DNA of 64,000 nucleotides from Aradus depressus (GCA_963662175.1 OY759218.1:16458480-16522479), one strand, 5' to 3'. Shown: positions 45,001 through 59,736, counted from the first letter of the stretch. The notes: a model not told the origin generated them from the letters alone. Made by a program: numbers and translations.

Positions 45001-48000
45001 GGTCATATCGCTTACTACCAGAGCTCTCTTTCGTCAGTCTGATAGACATGAGCCCGACTCTACTGTGGGAGTCCTAAATTTTGCCTATCCTAAATTTTTA
45101 TTCACCTAGGGCAGGGGTAGTGACGAGTACCTGACATCGTACAGGCTCGGGGCTATCGCTTAACGTCCCATCCGAAGGACGGCGTGCTTAAGTTTACTTT
45201 ACCTCCCAGATAAAAGAAACTAAGGGCCTCAGCCGGGTTTCGAAGCCACGATCTTGAGCTCAGAAGGCTAGCACGCAAACCACTGAGCTACCGGCGCCCG
45301 CCCTCTTTACCAATAATAGCTGTTTTATTTTGTATACTAGCATTTAATTGATTAAAATAATAAATTCTATAAAATATAGCATATAACCTACAGAGTTTCG
45401 TATAGATAATATAGAGGTATTATGTCATTACCTGAGGTATTTCAAACGACTTCTTCGAGAAATTGTTTAAGAAAATGCCAAAAATGGCACCAATCACCCA
45501 AGGTCCCACTCGGTTATACGCCGGAGTGTACAACTTATTATAGTAATCGTTAGCGACAGATGGACTGAAAAAGAAATTAGTTTTTAACAATTTAGGAATA
45601 ATACTGTTTTTTTAATTTTTTTCCGTGAATGTTGAACTAAATTGTACTAAAGGAATGTATAAACAGACACAACTCTCCATTAAATGTGATGTTTATTTTT
45701 CAAGACTTCCAATTTTGGGATATGAGTTTCTAGTTAACTTAACAAATAACAAATACTGTGGTGTATGTTTGTGAAAGACAGAGGGTGCGACATATATGTG
45801 TGTGCCTCTGTGATGAAAATATTAATTGGTACTCGACTTATAACAAAGAACTTCCCTTATCGCCTGGGGAGTCAGCAGAATAGTATATATACCCCCCTCT
45901 CCCTCCGAGAGCGTACATGTAGCTTCTTACTGTAGATCTTTTAATTGTAATTATTTTTAATAAATTCTTAGCCACATTTCTCTTTTTAAAAAGTCTTTTA
46001 GTCATATCCTTGACATAACTCTCGTCTTTCAGGCAATTTAATTACCTATGTGGTAAGCCAAACAAGAAGTTTGGGAACCGCTGGAGTGACGCATATTTTT
46101 AGATACATTTATTTGAATGGTTCATACCTGTCAAATATCATTAATCTGGCGGTCATCAAATCATATAAGTATGTAATCAAAAACATGGATGAGGTTGATA
46201 GAGCGAGTATCATTCCAAGGAAAATAAAAATATACTGTGGATAATGTAGCAGAACGTACATAACCAATGGTGAAATAAAGAAAAAAATCTGCCAGTCAGC
46301 TGCCAAGTACCATGTATGTGGCATACACTGAAAATAATCAGAACAGAATCTTTAAAAAAAGGAGTGAGTATTAAGAATGAGTATATATAGTGAGTAATTA
46401 TACCGACAACATATTTCCCTAGCTTGAATTATAATGTAATAAACCAAGTTTCCGCTCTCCCTCAAAACTCTCCTTCTTTGCCTCATTTGGCCGAAAGTCA
46501 GTTTTTTTTTTTTTTGTTTGTTTTGTTTTAACGCATCGGCTACTATGGCCATTAGCGTTTCTGACTCAGGAGACATTGAGTGAGGTGGGCAGGCCCAGAG
46601 CTCACTATCAGAGAGTGGCCAGCCCAGCTCACCGCTACCTACCACCAAGGTGGAGCGAGCAACATAAGCTTGGGTCAACACATTTCAGAATTCATTAGAC
46701 ATTTTTAAGTCTCTCAAGAATCGTAGAAGATTTCTGAAGTGCGGAGAGTTCTCTTGAAAAATCTCAAAGAGGTTCGCAGGTATATCTGCAGCTTCTCGTT
46801 GGTTTGTCAGCGCATCGCAGTCCTCTATTAGATGCCGCACTGTTAAAGCATCTCCACAGAATCGGCATCGGGGTTGTTCTTCTTTAACCAGGAGGTGGCC
46901 ATGAGTGAGTCTTGTATGACCGATGGCAAGTCTGGTCAGGGTGATCTTCTCCCCCCTGGACAGCTCCAGTGGGAAAACAGAAGGCCGGAGGTGAGGTCTC
47001 AGTCGCCGAAGTTGAGTGTCTTGTCGCATCCACTCGTTGTACCACCGGCTAACCACTGCAGATCTGTCACTTGCTATAAGGTCTTGAGGTCGTACAGGGA
47101 CTTGTTGGTGGCACCTTGTTGCTGCTGCTGAAAGTCAGTTAATATCTTATTTATGGACTTCTGAATCTACTTACAAAATTTAGTATCAAAATGTCGAATT
47201 TCGGAGAAAAATTGCTTCTTTTTGGAAGATATGTAAAATGAGGTATAATATTTAGTTTCTATAAGATGAAGTAAACTTTCAAAAGATGACTCCTAAGTTG
47301 AGAAACGTGGACATGCAAGGACAAACATTGACTCATATTGTGGAAATTTATAATAAATAAATAAAACAAACTAGATTTTTGTAGTATTGTCTATTCCACA
47401 GTGTATACATTTCTTGTGGAATATACAATATTGAAAAGAACAAAGTTTGCTTTATTTTTTCAAATGATGTATTCCCCAACCACTTTCAGCAATTTCGTAG
47501 ACCCCTTTCTGATCCTTCCTTATCCTTTGACCGATTTGTCTGAAGATGCATATTGATTGTCTCTATGAGCTTCTGAGTCCATAAATGAAATGTCTTCTCA
47601 ATACAGTAGAATAAATTAACCTTGTCTCGATTATCCGTGTTCGCGATTAACCGTCGTATGTAAGCAGTAAGTATAGGTTTCTAGAAACTTAGTGACAGAG
47701 TAGAGTGACAATGATGACAGTTTTGACTTAAGAAGAAAACATTCAGACAAGTCAAGTTGATGTCCTCCTGAACTTCTGCGAACAAGAAAATTTTGACTTC
47801 CATGACGTCATGAATTTGAGAAAAATTAGAACCGAAGTAAGGAAAATCATTTAAAAACGCAAAAAACAAAGGATTACTTCATATTTCAAGACCTGATAAC
47901 GTTATAACATGTCAATGTACACACATATGTAATTCGTTAAATAAAAAGTGTCTCGATTAACCGTTGTTTTCATTTATCCGTGCGACCTCTGCCCCCCCCC

Positions 48001-51000
48001 CCCCCCCCCCCCCCCCATTACCCCGGGTAATCGAGGTTCTACTGTATATTTATTCTAACGTGAGTATTTCATCGAGGGGTCGAAAAACATGGAATCCTGG
48101 CGAATACTCAACATCGAATTTTTGACAGATTGCATAACTTCACCTATACTTCGTATAGCTTGGGAAGTAAAACAAGATCTGATAATGAATTTTACCAACC
48201 GAACTCAAAATTCCTGGGTAAAAATTGTTAATGTATAAAGCATTGGTCCACCAATATTTAGCACATGTTTCTTGTTCCTTGCCCAATAACGTACTGCACA
48301 GAGGTCCCACGCAGATTCGATTCACAAAGGTACAATGAGCTAACAGAACGATCAAAAGTGGAGGCGTGAGCCTGAAACAGTGGTTATGGTTAACAGTAAG
48401 TAGAGAAGATATTACATACAGAGAAAATTCTAGTGCATCTCACTCACCTGAAATATCTGTGAATGTAATATTGTAATAAATTGAATGACTTTGTTTCTTT
48501 CTTAAGAAAGTTAAATGTGACAAGCAATCCACTTAGAAGAAAAAAAATATCAACAATAAGTGTTATTTGAGCTCCAAGCACACCCATCCATGATCTAGAA
48601 AACTAATATTTTATGTTACATATATTATAGTTCTTTACAATTCTCTATACTTAACAATACTTACTACTTTTTGAAATGTGAAATACCGTTCCTAGAAGTA
48701 ATGGATGCTTTTTCAGGAAATCACTACAACTTATGAGTATACATGTACCGGGTGTCCCAAATAGATAGCCTAAGATATATGCAAGATAGGATTTGTTTTT
48801 TCTGTTTGACTCAAGCTCATTTCTCCTGTGAATTTCAAAAATGTATTTGAAAAAAAATTGTCGGATACGAGGACGAGAGCATGTAGCTTCTGTTTTTAAA
48901 TTTTGTGTCCATAAATGCATTACTTCGGCAGTTATTATGGTTTTTGAATTGAGCTCCCTTCCCTTGAGCCGATATCGCTGAAATTTGAGACGTTATGTCC
49001 TCATTGAGTTTTGACTTTAAATATGAAATTTCATGTCGATAGATTCATTACATAGATGGCAGGATTGTTGAGTTGAGAAAATTGATGTTTTGACCTTATA
49101 TATTTTTGAATTCAAATATGAAATTTTGTGTCGATACATTTATTACGACGGCAATTATTAGAGTTTTTGAGTTAAGCCTCTCCCCTAATCCTTCTTCCCA
49201 TATGGCTGAAAATCGATAGGTGTTGATATATAATTTCGTGTCGATACATTCATTCTATCGGCAGTTATTAGAGATTTTATGTTAAGTCTCCTCCCTAATC
49301 TCCTCTTCACCTTCGGTCTATTTGAGTGAAAAACAATAGGTGTCGTCGGTAGAGGGTTCTGAATTCAAATTTTAAATCTCGTGTCAATTCATTCATTTCA
49401 TCGGGAGTTATCGTGTTCACAGACAGACAGTATTTTGTTTTCATATTTGGAATCTAGTGATCGGAAAACGGAAATGAGCTTCAGGCAAAAAGAAAAATAA
49501 TTTCTTAACTTGCACCATTTCGGAGAAAATTATTCGGCTAATCTATATCAGAGCCGGTACATATTACAAGGTGTTTTAGTGAAGTAAACTTAACTCCAGG
49601 AGTGGTTTTTGGGTCGAAAATAAGAAAAAACGTTGATATAAACATGGGTCCAGAAATGATTCTTTAAACAGTTATTGAGAAAAAAACTTAAACAAAAGTA
49701 CTTTTTTCAAACATTTCGTGAGTTAGCCACCACAAAATACACGTATTATCCGAATTCCATTTCGAAATAAGCATTTTGGAAGAAGTGAGGGGAGTCTTAG
49801 TAAAGGTGTACAGATCAGTATTACAATCATTAACCATTAAAAATTTAAAAAAAATCCTTATCAACAGAGATATTGACTATTTTGCGAATTATTTTTTTTT
49901 ACTGCATTAAATAAAAAATGATTATTTGTACTTATTCACTTGAACTCATATTTTAATATTATAAAATTATTATGATCTTACTTGGTTCAAATAGAATTTG
50001 TTCATTACTGGGAAATCAGCCAACAAAAAATTTATAAGAAGATGATAGGCAATAATGAGACACTGACAGACAAACCGGAGTCCATGAAGACTTGAGAGGA
50101 TGTGGTCCTTTTTAGATGTTGTCATCAGTATACCTACATTCCGCCTTAAATTAAATGAGTAAAACACAGAGCTCAACCCTAAAAAATAAATTAAACAAAA
50201 TTGTAAACAGTTGATTTTTTGGCATATTTTTTATGTAATACGTTGAGGAAATCATGCTGTACTTGGCATGTTGGGATGCTGCCCAAGCCATTTAGATCCT
50301 GTATTACATAACTTAAACAGTCTATAGGAAGACACTCAGTGCGGCTAAACATTTTCATTTAAAAAAAAGGTCGTCAGATAACAAAATTAAAACAGCATGC
50401 AATCTAATAACTTGGGAAATTAAAACAAAAGAAGATACAATCGAAAAATTACAAAAAAGCAGCAGTAAAACTATTGATAGAAAAGAAGCAATTGATTAAA
50501 TAAATACTTCAAACAATTAAAGATAGGCTAGTGTCAAATAAAAGTAAATCTAAAAATTCAACTTCTTAATGAACAGACTACCTGAGACGGAGCACAGAGA
50601 GAAACAAATTACCTGAAACGGACCATTATAAGACAACAAACACGGACTAACCTCAGTACAACATTAACAGTGGCTTGAAGATGATGTCATCACATCGAAA
50701 GCGCTCGCCAGTACTCGACCAGTAGCCAGTGACGACGGTGTCCACCAAAAGATATGACAACGAAATATACTATTAAGTTTTCAGTCTCCCACTAAAATAT
50801 ATCGACCGTTTGGGTTAGAAATATGTAGTTGACTTACATAAGGGCTTCTGAATCATACTAAATTTTGTGTCAATACATTCATTATCGGCAGTTATTAGGG
50901 AAATTGAGTCGAGCCTCCCTCCCCTGCTGCCCTTATGGGGTTATGCATTTAAATTTGAAGTTTTGAGTTTTTTAGTGTTTCTGATGCTCACTTCCCTTCA

Positions 51001-54000
51001 GCCAATTCAGCTGAAAATTAATAGCTGTCGTCCTTATGTGGTTTTGAATTCCAAATTCAATGCAAATTCTAATTAATATTGTAAAATTATACATAGAAAA
51101 GACAATAATCGAGAAGTAGTAAAAAAAGTATGTGCAATGATGGACCTTGTCGAAGAAATAAATAATTGTAACAGTTATTAAAATGAGGACAGGAGATTAA
51201 GCGGTGGTCCCGAATCTGTACGATGTCAGACTACTCTTTAAAGACCCCATCCTAGGGTAGGCAAAATTTCGGACTCAGAGCAGAGTTTGACTCATGTCCA
51301 CCAGAGGGACAAAAGAGTGCTCTGGTAGTAGGTGATATGACCTCGTAATTAAAGCCGGGGCATGAGACACAGCAACTAACTATAAGCTATCTTGATAAAT
51401 ATATTTTCATTATACCCTATTATCTTGTTTTGGTTTAAGGGAAATAAATAATATTATTATTATTATAAAAATGACAACGTAGCAAACTTAAATGTTACAG
51501 CTGAACTTTGTGCTGACGTTGGCGTAAGATGTAACCAGGACACTACATCTATATATTTTTTAGGAATTAGAGAATACAAATTCTTTGTTTTTATCAGTTT
51601 TCTAGTACATATATCTATACAGATCGCAAAAATATACTTGTATGTGCTTGCCTTCTGAGCTCAAGATCGTGGGTTCGGAACCCGGCAGAGGCCCTTAGTT
51701 TATTTTATCTGGGAGGTAACGTCGTCCTTCGGGTGGGACGTTAAGCGATGGTCCCGAGCCTGTACGATGTCAGGTACTCGTTAAAGACCCCTGCCCTAGG
51801 AGAATAAAAGTTTAAGGTAGGCAACATTTAGGACTCTCATAGTAGAATCGGGCTCATGCCCACCAGAATGACGAAAGAGCGCTCTGGTAGTAGGAGATAT
51901 GACCCCGTATTTTGAGGCCGGGCATGAGTCGTAATAACCAACCAACCACATCAGATAATTTAAATTTTTTGAGTCAATAACAACATTACAGGGGGAAAAA
52001 AAAGTTGATTTCAGGTAAGTGATTGAGAATAATGTTATTCATTTGTACAGAACTAATCATATTGAACGACACAGAGCCAATCTGGTTGATATGATCATAT
52101 AGGAGATTATATCAGAACAATTGGAGTTCTCTATTAGAATGAAATTATTGAAGAGAATATATTGCAAAATATATAAAATGTACTTCCCCAGTGCGCATTA
52201 ATCAACTAAGTTGTCTCTCTCCCCCTAAAACCAAATGACAGATTGGACTGAAAATCAACAGGTGTCTTACTGAGGAGCTTCTCCATCCTTATACAAAATT
52301 CCATGTTATATTCATTATATTGGTCGTTATTATATATATTTAATTGAACCCCCTCCCCTAATCCTCTGACCAAATCGACTGAAATTTGTTAGGTGTCATT
52401 TTGGGGTAATGGATAAAGTTTCGTGTCTATACATTCATTACAACAGCAGTTAGTGTGTAAGTTAGCCCCCCCCCCCCCCCCCCCCCCCACTATTTTCCCA
52501 CTTCCCTTCGGTCTATTGGCTGAAAATCTTTAGGTGTCGTCCTTATGGGGTTGTGGATACACACATAAAACACAACCCAAAAGTTGTAAAATCGTTCTAA
52601 ATTTAACAAGTTTCTAACGCTTATGTAACGAAGGGATAAAGAATATAGGATTGAAACATGTTTTGCTATCTTTAGGACTCTATAAGCTATCTAATCATGT
52701 ATTATTTACTATTTAACAATCATTAGTTTTAAATATATTTGTGTCCAAAGTGTGACATGTTTTCATTACATTCGTGCTCTCGATTTACCCCTTATCGCGG
52801 GAAAAGAAGTAGTAGCGAGTTCAAAAATGTCGCTTAAGATAATTCACCGGATGGTGTCGATATGGTGAACGATTGACATATTAAAGGATATAAACATTTT
52901 CTATGGAAAAGGAAAAATAAATCAGTTAATCACCGGTGAATGTACGCTTTCCTGGTAAACCCCCTGCTTTTTAGCTGAAATTCATTCTTCACTGTGATCT
53001 TATGAATGCAATATACACAACATTGTGTCGGGACATTGGCAGCTATTTTTTTTTTTTTGGAGTTAAGCCTCCCCTTTTGGCTGATTCTTCTAACTCTCGG
53101 GCTTCTAAATCCACCTACAACATTTCATATCATTGCATGAGAGATGACATTAGACAGAAATGAGGTGGAAAAGAAAATGCGATGTTTGATTGGGCAGTAC
53201 CAGAGAAACTCGAAGAAACTTAATAGTGGTTCCGGAGCTGATGAGGGTGAATTGAAATGGATGTATTATAACATGCTTCATTTTCTGAAAGACAATTACA
53301 TGTTCATACAGCTGATACAGCTACACAACGAAACGTTTTTAGACATAGCTATATAGCTCTTTTTAGTCATAGCTATATATGGGCGGGTTGGCTGCCAAGT
53401 GGTGTAGGTCACAAAAATGAGAAAATGGACTAACACCGCTATTAAATAACCTGGATACAGACCTATCTATTTGTCAAGTTGCGTAGGTCCTAGTTCAATA
53501 GCCGACCCACAGATAGCGTTTTATGTTACAACTCCAAATCCAAGGACCGATCAGTTTGGCGATCGAGTGGTGTAGGTCCAACTGCTTTCGGCAACCCGCC
53601 TTCTAGTAACCTTCCGTATTTAGTAACATTCATGTTTTTTGTTCTGTATTGTGCTGTTTTCAACATTGCGGATTGTTTACTGCTGACATTTTTTTCATTT
53701 AATATGGATGAGAGAGCGTTTTGTAGTCTAATGATAACGGCATCGAAACCATTGAACAATTTTTTTTGGTATCAGGGCACTCATACCTACCTAATGATGG
53801 CGACTTAGGATGTGTTGAAACTTTTTGAATTACCTATTTTAAAAACCATTACCTAGGATGTATAAATAATACAACGAAAGTTATTGCAATATTTCAACTT
53901 GTATTCAATCTTATTCCCTTCCCAATTTTATATTTTATGAAATATCGGTTAAAAGTTCTGTTTTCAGAAAATATTGTGGTATGACATTTTCAATTTTGAA

Positions 54001-57000
54001 ATACTTAGCAAATTTGTAAAAATGATTTTTGCACATTTAACGAAAGTATACATTATAATTTTATTTTTAAGCCAAAAATAACCCCCAAAAAAAGAAACTC
54101 TGGATTTATGGAGTGGTGATAACTTTTAAATTGGCTCTCATGAAAAATTGCAATTTTGGACATACACCACTTGGCAGCCAACCCGCCCATATGTAGCTCG
54201 GCTACATATGGTAATTTGAGACAATTGAGATATTTTCATTTAAAACAATATTTTCTTTATTTCATTAGACGTTTAGACTTCTTGTCATTTTCAATTCTAA
54301 AATTACAAATTCCTTTAAATAACAACAACATTATAATTACAAATCTCGTATCTATTTTTTCACATATTATTAAAAAGACAGATAAGGACTCACCTAAATA
54401 CAGAATGATATATAAATTACTCTTCCAATCATATACATATTATACAACATTGATTGTCGTCAAATATTGTTTTAAATGAAAATACCTCAATTGTCTCAAA
54501 TTACCATATTGAAAGATAAAAGCCAGAGGAAAATTATTTTATATTAAGTATTATCAAAAGATAGGTAACATATCTTTACATATTTTAAAACCGATTATAA
54601 GTATTGTAATTATAATAAAAATGTTATAAAAAAAATAATAAAAAATTCCCCAAATAAAATTAAAAAAAAAAAATGTAAATATTGATATATAAAATAAGTT
54701 GTTAGAGTAGGTTATATCAGGGTTATAGGTTTTATTTATAATATTGGAATTTAAAAAAATGAAGGGGTGAATTTTGACAAATGTGAATTAGTAGAAAATT
54801 TGACGACAATCAATGTTGTATAATATGTATATGATTGGAAGAGTAATTTATAGATCATTCTATATTTAGGTGAGTCCTTATCTATCTTTTTAATAATATG
54901 TGAAAAAATAGTTATGAGATTTGTAATTATAATGTTGTTATTTAAAGGAATTTGTAATTTTAGAATTGAAAATGACAAGCAGTCGAAAGGCTAATGAAAA
55001 AGAAAATATTGTTTTAAATGAAAATACCTCAATTGCCTCAAATTACTATATTGAAAGATTATAAAAGGAAGGTATAATAAATTCAACTTGATATTATGTT
55101 AAATTCATGTTTCTTTATGTAGCAAAGAGTGAGGAAGTTATTAAAACTATCCATGATATGAAAAATAAATCATTATCATTCACCAAACAAAATAATCAAA
55201 AATCTTTCCGAAAAGATTACAAAATCTTTAACTATCAGAGTTTTCAATGAGGTTGCTTTCCTAACTCTGAAATCAGCGAGAATCAAGCCACTATTCATAA
55301 AAGTTGATAGTCTATTGCAGACCGATCTCATCGCTCCCAACAAAGAGTCGAAACTCAAAATATCACTGAAATGTGTATTCTTAGGGCCTTTGATATTTCT
55401 CAGATAGGTATATAAATGATTTATTTATATGGAACCTTTGACATGGGTCCTTTTTGTGGATGATACTAATATTCTTGTGATGGCAACCTCTTTAATGTAT
55501 CCATATCTAAAGCTGTTGAAGCATTAAAAGATGGGCTTCTAATCAATGAGTTAAAGTCAAATGCGTCTAAAACAAATTTTAAACTTCAAGACTAATTGTA
55601 AGTCTAAATTACCAAAAAAAACCCACGCATAATATCTGATGTGAAAATGGCTTCTTTATACTCGTACACACTACGTGTTTGCACATCAATGTCCCCTCTC
55701 TTCTCCCTCACAAATCCATTTCTCTCTCATTTCAAAATGGGTTACTCATTTAAACAAACGTCTAATGAAATGGGTTCCGAATTGATATTTTAAGACGATT
55801 ATCGGCATATATCCCGCGAACGAGGCGGCCTTCAAAACAACTATATTTCATATAACATTTTCCTTTCTGGTTTCCCTACAACGTTTATTCATAACTATTT
55901 TCGGTTGTCATTAATATAAACGGTGTCTAGTCCTTATCATTAGACCTTGAAGTAAAGTGGTCTCAATTTTCGTCCGATTTCGGCCAAAATCTAATCAGAT
56001 TTATGTTAGGGCATGTGACATCTTCATCTCTTTTTTTTTTTTTTTTTTACAAAGAGATATTTACAACTGTATAAAAATATATACAACAAGCAAATATGCT
56101 AATACAGAGATAATGGCAATGTCAAAATGTCATGAGGGGAGAAATCACCCAGTGGTGATACTCCCTAGTCACTGTTTTTCTCTTGTTTTTAGCTAATCAC
56201 TGTCACTGTCACTGCTTCTGATCAGGAGATCTCTAGGCCATTGACGCTTAAGCCGTCGTTGGGGAAGTACGGCAGAATGGAGGGCACGGACTAGAGGATT
56301 ATTGTGCGAACCAAGAAGGGAAAATAATTTTTTATATTTAGATTTAGCGACTTCAGTAATGAAAGGTACATTAAGGTCAGTGTGAAGGGTTTTGTTGGAG
56401 ACGTAGTAAGGAGCATTGGCTATTGTACAAAGGATTTTGGATTGAAGGAATTGGATGCGCTGGAGATTGGAAGCCTTGGCAGAACCCCAGAGTTCAAGTC
56501 CGTAAGTCCACATAGGTTTGAGTATTGAGTTGTATATAAGTCGTTTTGTTGTCAAAGTTAGTTTGGATCTTTTGTCTAGTAGCCTTAGTAGAAGTTTATA
56601 ACGTCTAGCATTTTGTGGGGACGCGGGAGAAAGGGCAAGACCCTTCTTCATCTCAAATTTCAGGTTCATTGCAAAAATTGTTTGTGAATTAGAGCGCTCA
56701 GAAAGTTCCAACCACATACACACCGATAGACATCATCACGATTACTATACTTCCTTATACTATTGATACAAAAAGTACAAGATTTGCATGAATATCGATA
56801 ATAAAATTTGAGGGGATGCTAAAGAAACATAATTATTAAATATGAGAGCTGGAATTTGGTAAATTATTTTACATATATTACTTACGGTTGTTTTCAGTCG
56901 CTTGTTTCTGAAAAAGTGTACTTGTAAGAGCGATTAAGAATACACCAGTAATGAAGGACCTAAAAAAAAATTTATTATTTTGTTAAAAATACTTGAAATA

Positions 57001-59657
57001 TCACGGAGTATATTTTTTTAATTTAATTTCTTTACAACTCTGAAAAGTGTACAGGTCTCATTGCCAAAAAGGTGGTCGGTGAATCACCGGCACTGTATTT
57101 CCTAGAATCGAATCATGTAGATACATTCATTAAATCGGCAGCTTTTATGTTTATGTTAGAGGAAACCCTATACACGGAAACGGAATTTTACTCTCATTGT
57201 TCAAAAAGAATAATATATTCACAATAAAGAATCGTGTTTCATATACAAAATCATTATTTGATACAAAGCTTTCATTTTTATAATTTAGACAGAGTTCCTC
57301 CACACCTTAAAGGTCAGTCCAATGTACGTTATTGTTTTATTTATTCATTTATAATTTTTTATTTATTTAGACATTTTTATACATTCATTTATAATTGCTT
57401 AATCTGTATATATACAGGGGCGTAGCCAGGAGTTTGAGTAGGGGGGAGGGGGGGGGGGCAAAGTTAGGCTACAGGGGGGGGTATAGACTCCAGGGGGCAC
57501 AGCTGGCAGTTTCCGTGGTTAGCGCTGCAGACTTTATCTTATTAATTTGGAAGAATCAGACCCTTAGAAGTCCCCTCTGAGGTAACCATTGACTGTAATA
57601 CTTAAGCTGACTTTACATGAGTAGCAAAAATGCAAAGTGCAGCCGCAGCAAATGCACGCTGTGGTTTCTGTGTTTTTAGAATTGAATGACTCATAGCCAA
57701 TAGCGTGCATTTGCTGTTGCTGCGCTTTGAATTTTTAGTGCGCATGTAAAATCAGCTTTAAGAGTATTAAGTTTAACATAAATGAAGTTTTGAGCGAGGA
57801 AATGAAATGATCGAATTCATGTATATTTAAATAAATGTAATATGACTTGTTTTGTACATGTACATTTAAGTAACAGCTGATTGCTCATTTAAGATTCAGA
57901 CGCATGGAAAATTTGAAGATCCTATTGTTAACTTGCAATCAATCCATTTTTAATAAAAACAATGTTTTTAGTTTATTTAATTTTTATCTTGGTTTTTTGC
58001 TCTGGCCAGGGGGGGGGCACCTGCCCCCTGCCCCCCCTGACTACTCCCCTGTATATATATATATATACAATTTTTCATATATTGTTATAGTTACATTGTT
58101 TTCTTTCTTTTCTATATCTCGCACATTGGGACCTGATGATGGGAGGTAAGAACGTCCCGAAACATCGTTGGAATAAAGACACTTCCGAAGAGTTTTTTTT
58201 GAAAAATAGTTATCTTAATTTTTATTAAATTGAAAAATGTGTCTTCTTATTATAAACGTAACTTGTATTAATTGTTTTTTTATATACTCATATATTTTTA
58301 AGTATTTATTTGTTCAGTTTTATTAATTTCATTTTACTTTTTTTAATAGTTTTGTTATTACTACTAATCATAGATGTGTTAGACTCAAGTAGTTATAAAT
58401 CTTATTTAAAAGCTATCTTAATGTATACATTCATTTGACGTATCCTATTACCAAGTATTGGTTTAACGGAAATAAATTTATTATTATTATTAATTAACTT
58501 TTCGCTCTACCTCCAAAACCAGTCGACCGTTTGCTATAATATTCAACAGTTAACTTACATAGGGACTTCTAAATCCTCAAACTAAATTTTGTGTCAATAA
58601 ATTCACTTCATCGGCAGTTATTAGGGTTTTTGAATTGAGGAACGCCCTTGATCCCCCTTCCCTTCTGCCGATTCCTGAAACTTCGTATAACTGGGGAAGT
58701 AAAAAAGGTTGGTGAATCATCCGCATTATACTTCTCATTTGTATACACTATTTATACTCAACTAAATTTTCGATCTCCCCATTAGCCCTTCATCGGTTCG
58801 GCCGATTTGGCGGTAAATCTCTCATTCTCTGGACTTCTCAATTCTCGTATAAAATTTCGTATCGATACATTCATTACATCAGCAGTTATTAGACTTATCA
58901 AGTTAAGCCCCTTCTGAATGGCATCAAATTAACTAAATAACTAGGATTGTCCGGCAAGCTACTTAGGAAACACATCACAACATCTGAAAACACGATTAAA
59001 CCAACACAAAAACGACTGCAAAAAAACATTCATATCGGACACAAAAAACATAGACAATTGCAGCTCACTCGTAAAACATCACATACAACAAGAACACTCT
59101 TTCGATTTTAACAACACAAATATACTAGGTAACGAGACAAACTGGTACAAGAGATACATGCTGGAAGTAATACATATAGTACAGGACAATACCACGGTAA
59201 ACGAAAAAACAGACACACAGCCCCTAAACAATAGTTACTGCAACATTATAAACAAAAAAAGAAGTTAGCTCCACCATACACGTAACACACAACATTTGCA
59301 ATGTGTTTTTTCAAACAAATTTTATACAAAATGTTATTATGATTATTGCTCTATGTTTATTTAATAGGAAAGGAAAAAATAATACATATATATATTTATT
59401 TATTAGGTGGTTGTGCTTTGTCTTAAAAAAAAAAAAAAGTTGTTTTTTAATTTATTATATATTTTATTTTTGACTTGAGTTGGTTACATTCCACGCAACA
59501 CCCCCTCCACCGAGGGTCACATAGGTAAACTTAGGTAGCCCTCGACCGTTACGTACACATCATAGCACTCACTACACTGGACACAAACACCGTCACCATA
59601 CACATCCACTCAAGTCATTATAAGGTAATTTTTATATTTTTTAGTTATTTAGATATA

Positions 59658-59736
<79 letters not shown>

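Noticed and set aside
48651..48920. 89-codon minus-strand frame next to an NRF exon
   Set aside because: Falls in the intron/interspersed repeat and has no NRF similarity; the real exon starts at 48602 with TTTTCTAG.
54156..54479. 107-codon plus-strand frame
   Set aside because: Lies across element ends and the inverted MITE; its near-identical counterpart on minus (54751-54978) comes from the repeat, not from a conserved protein.
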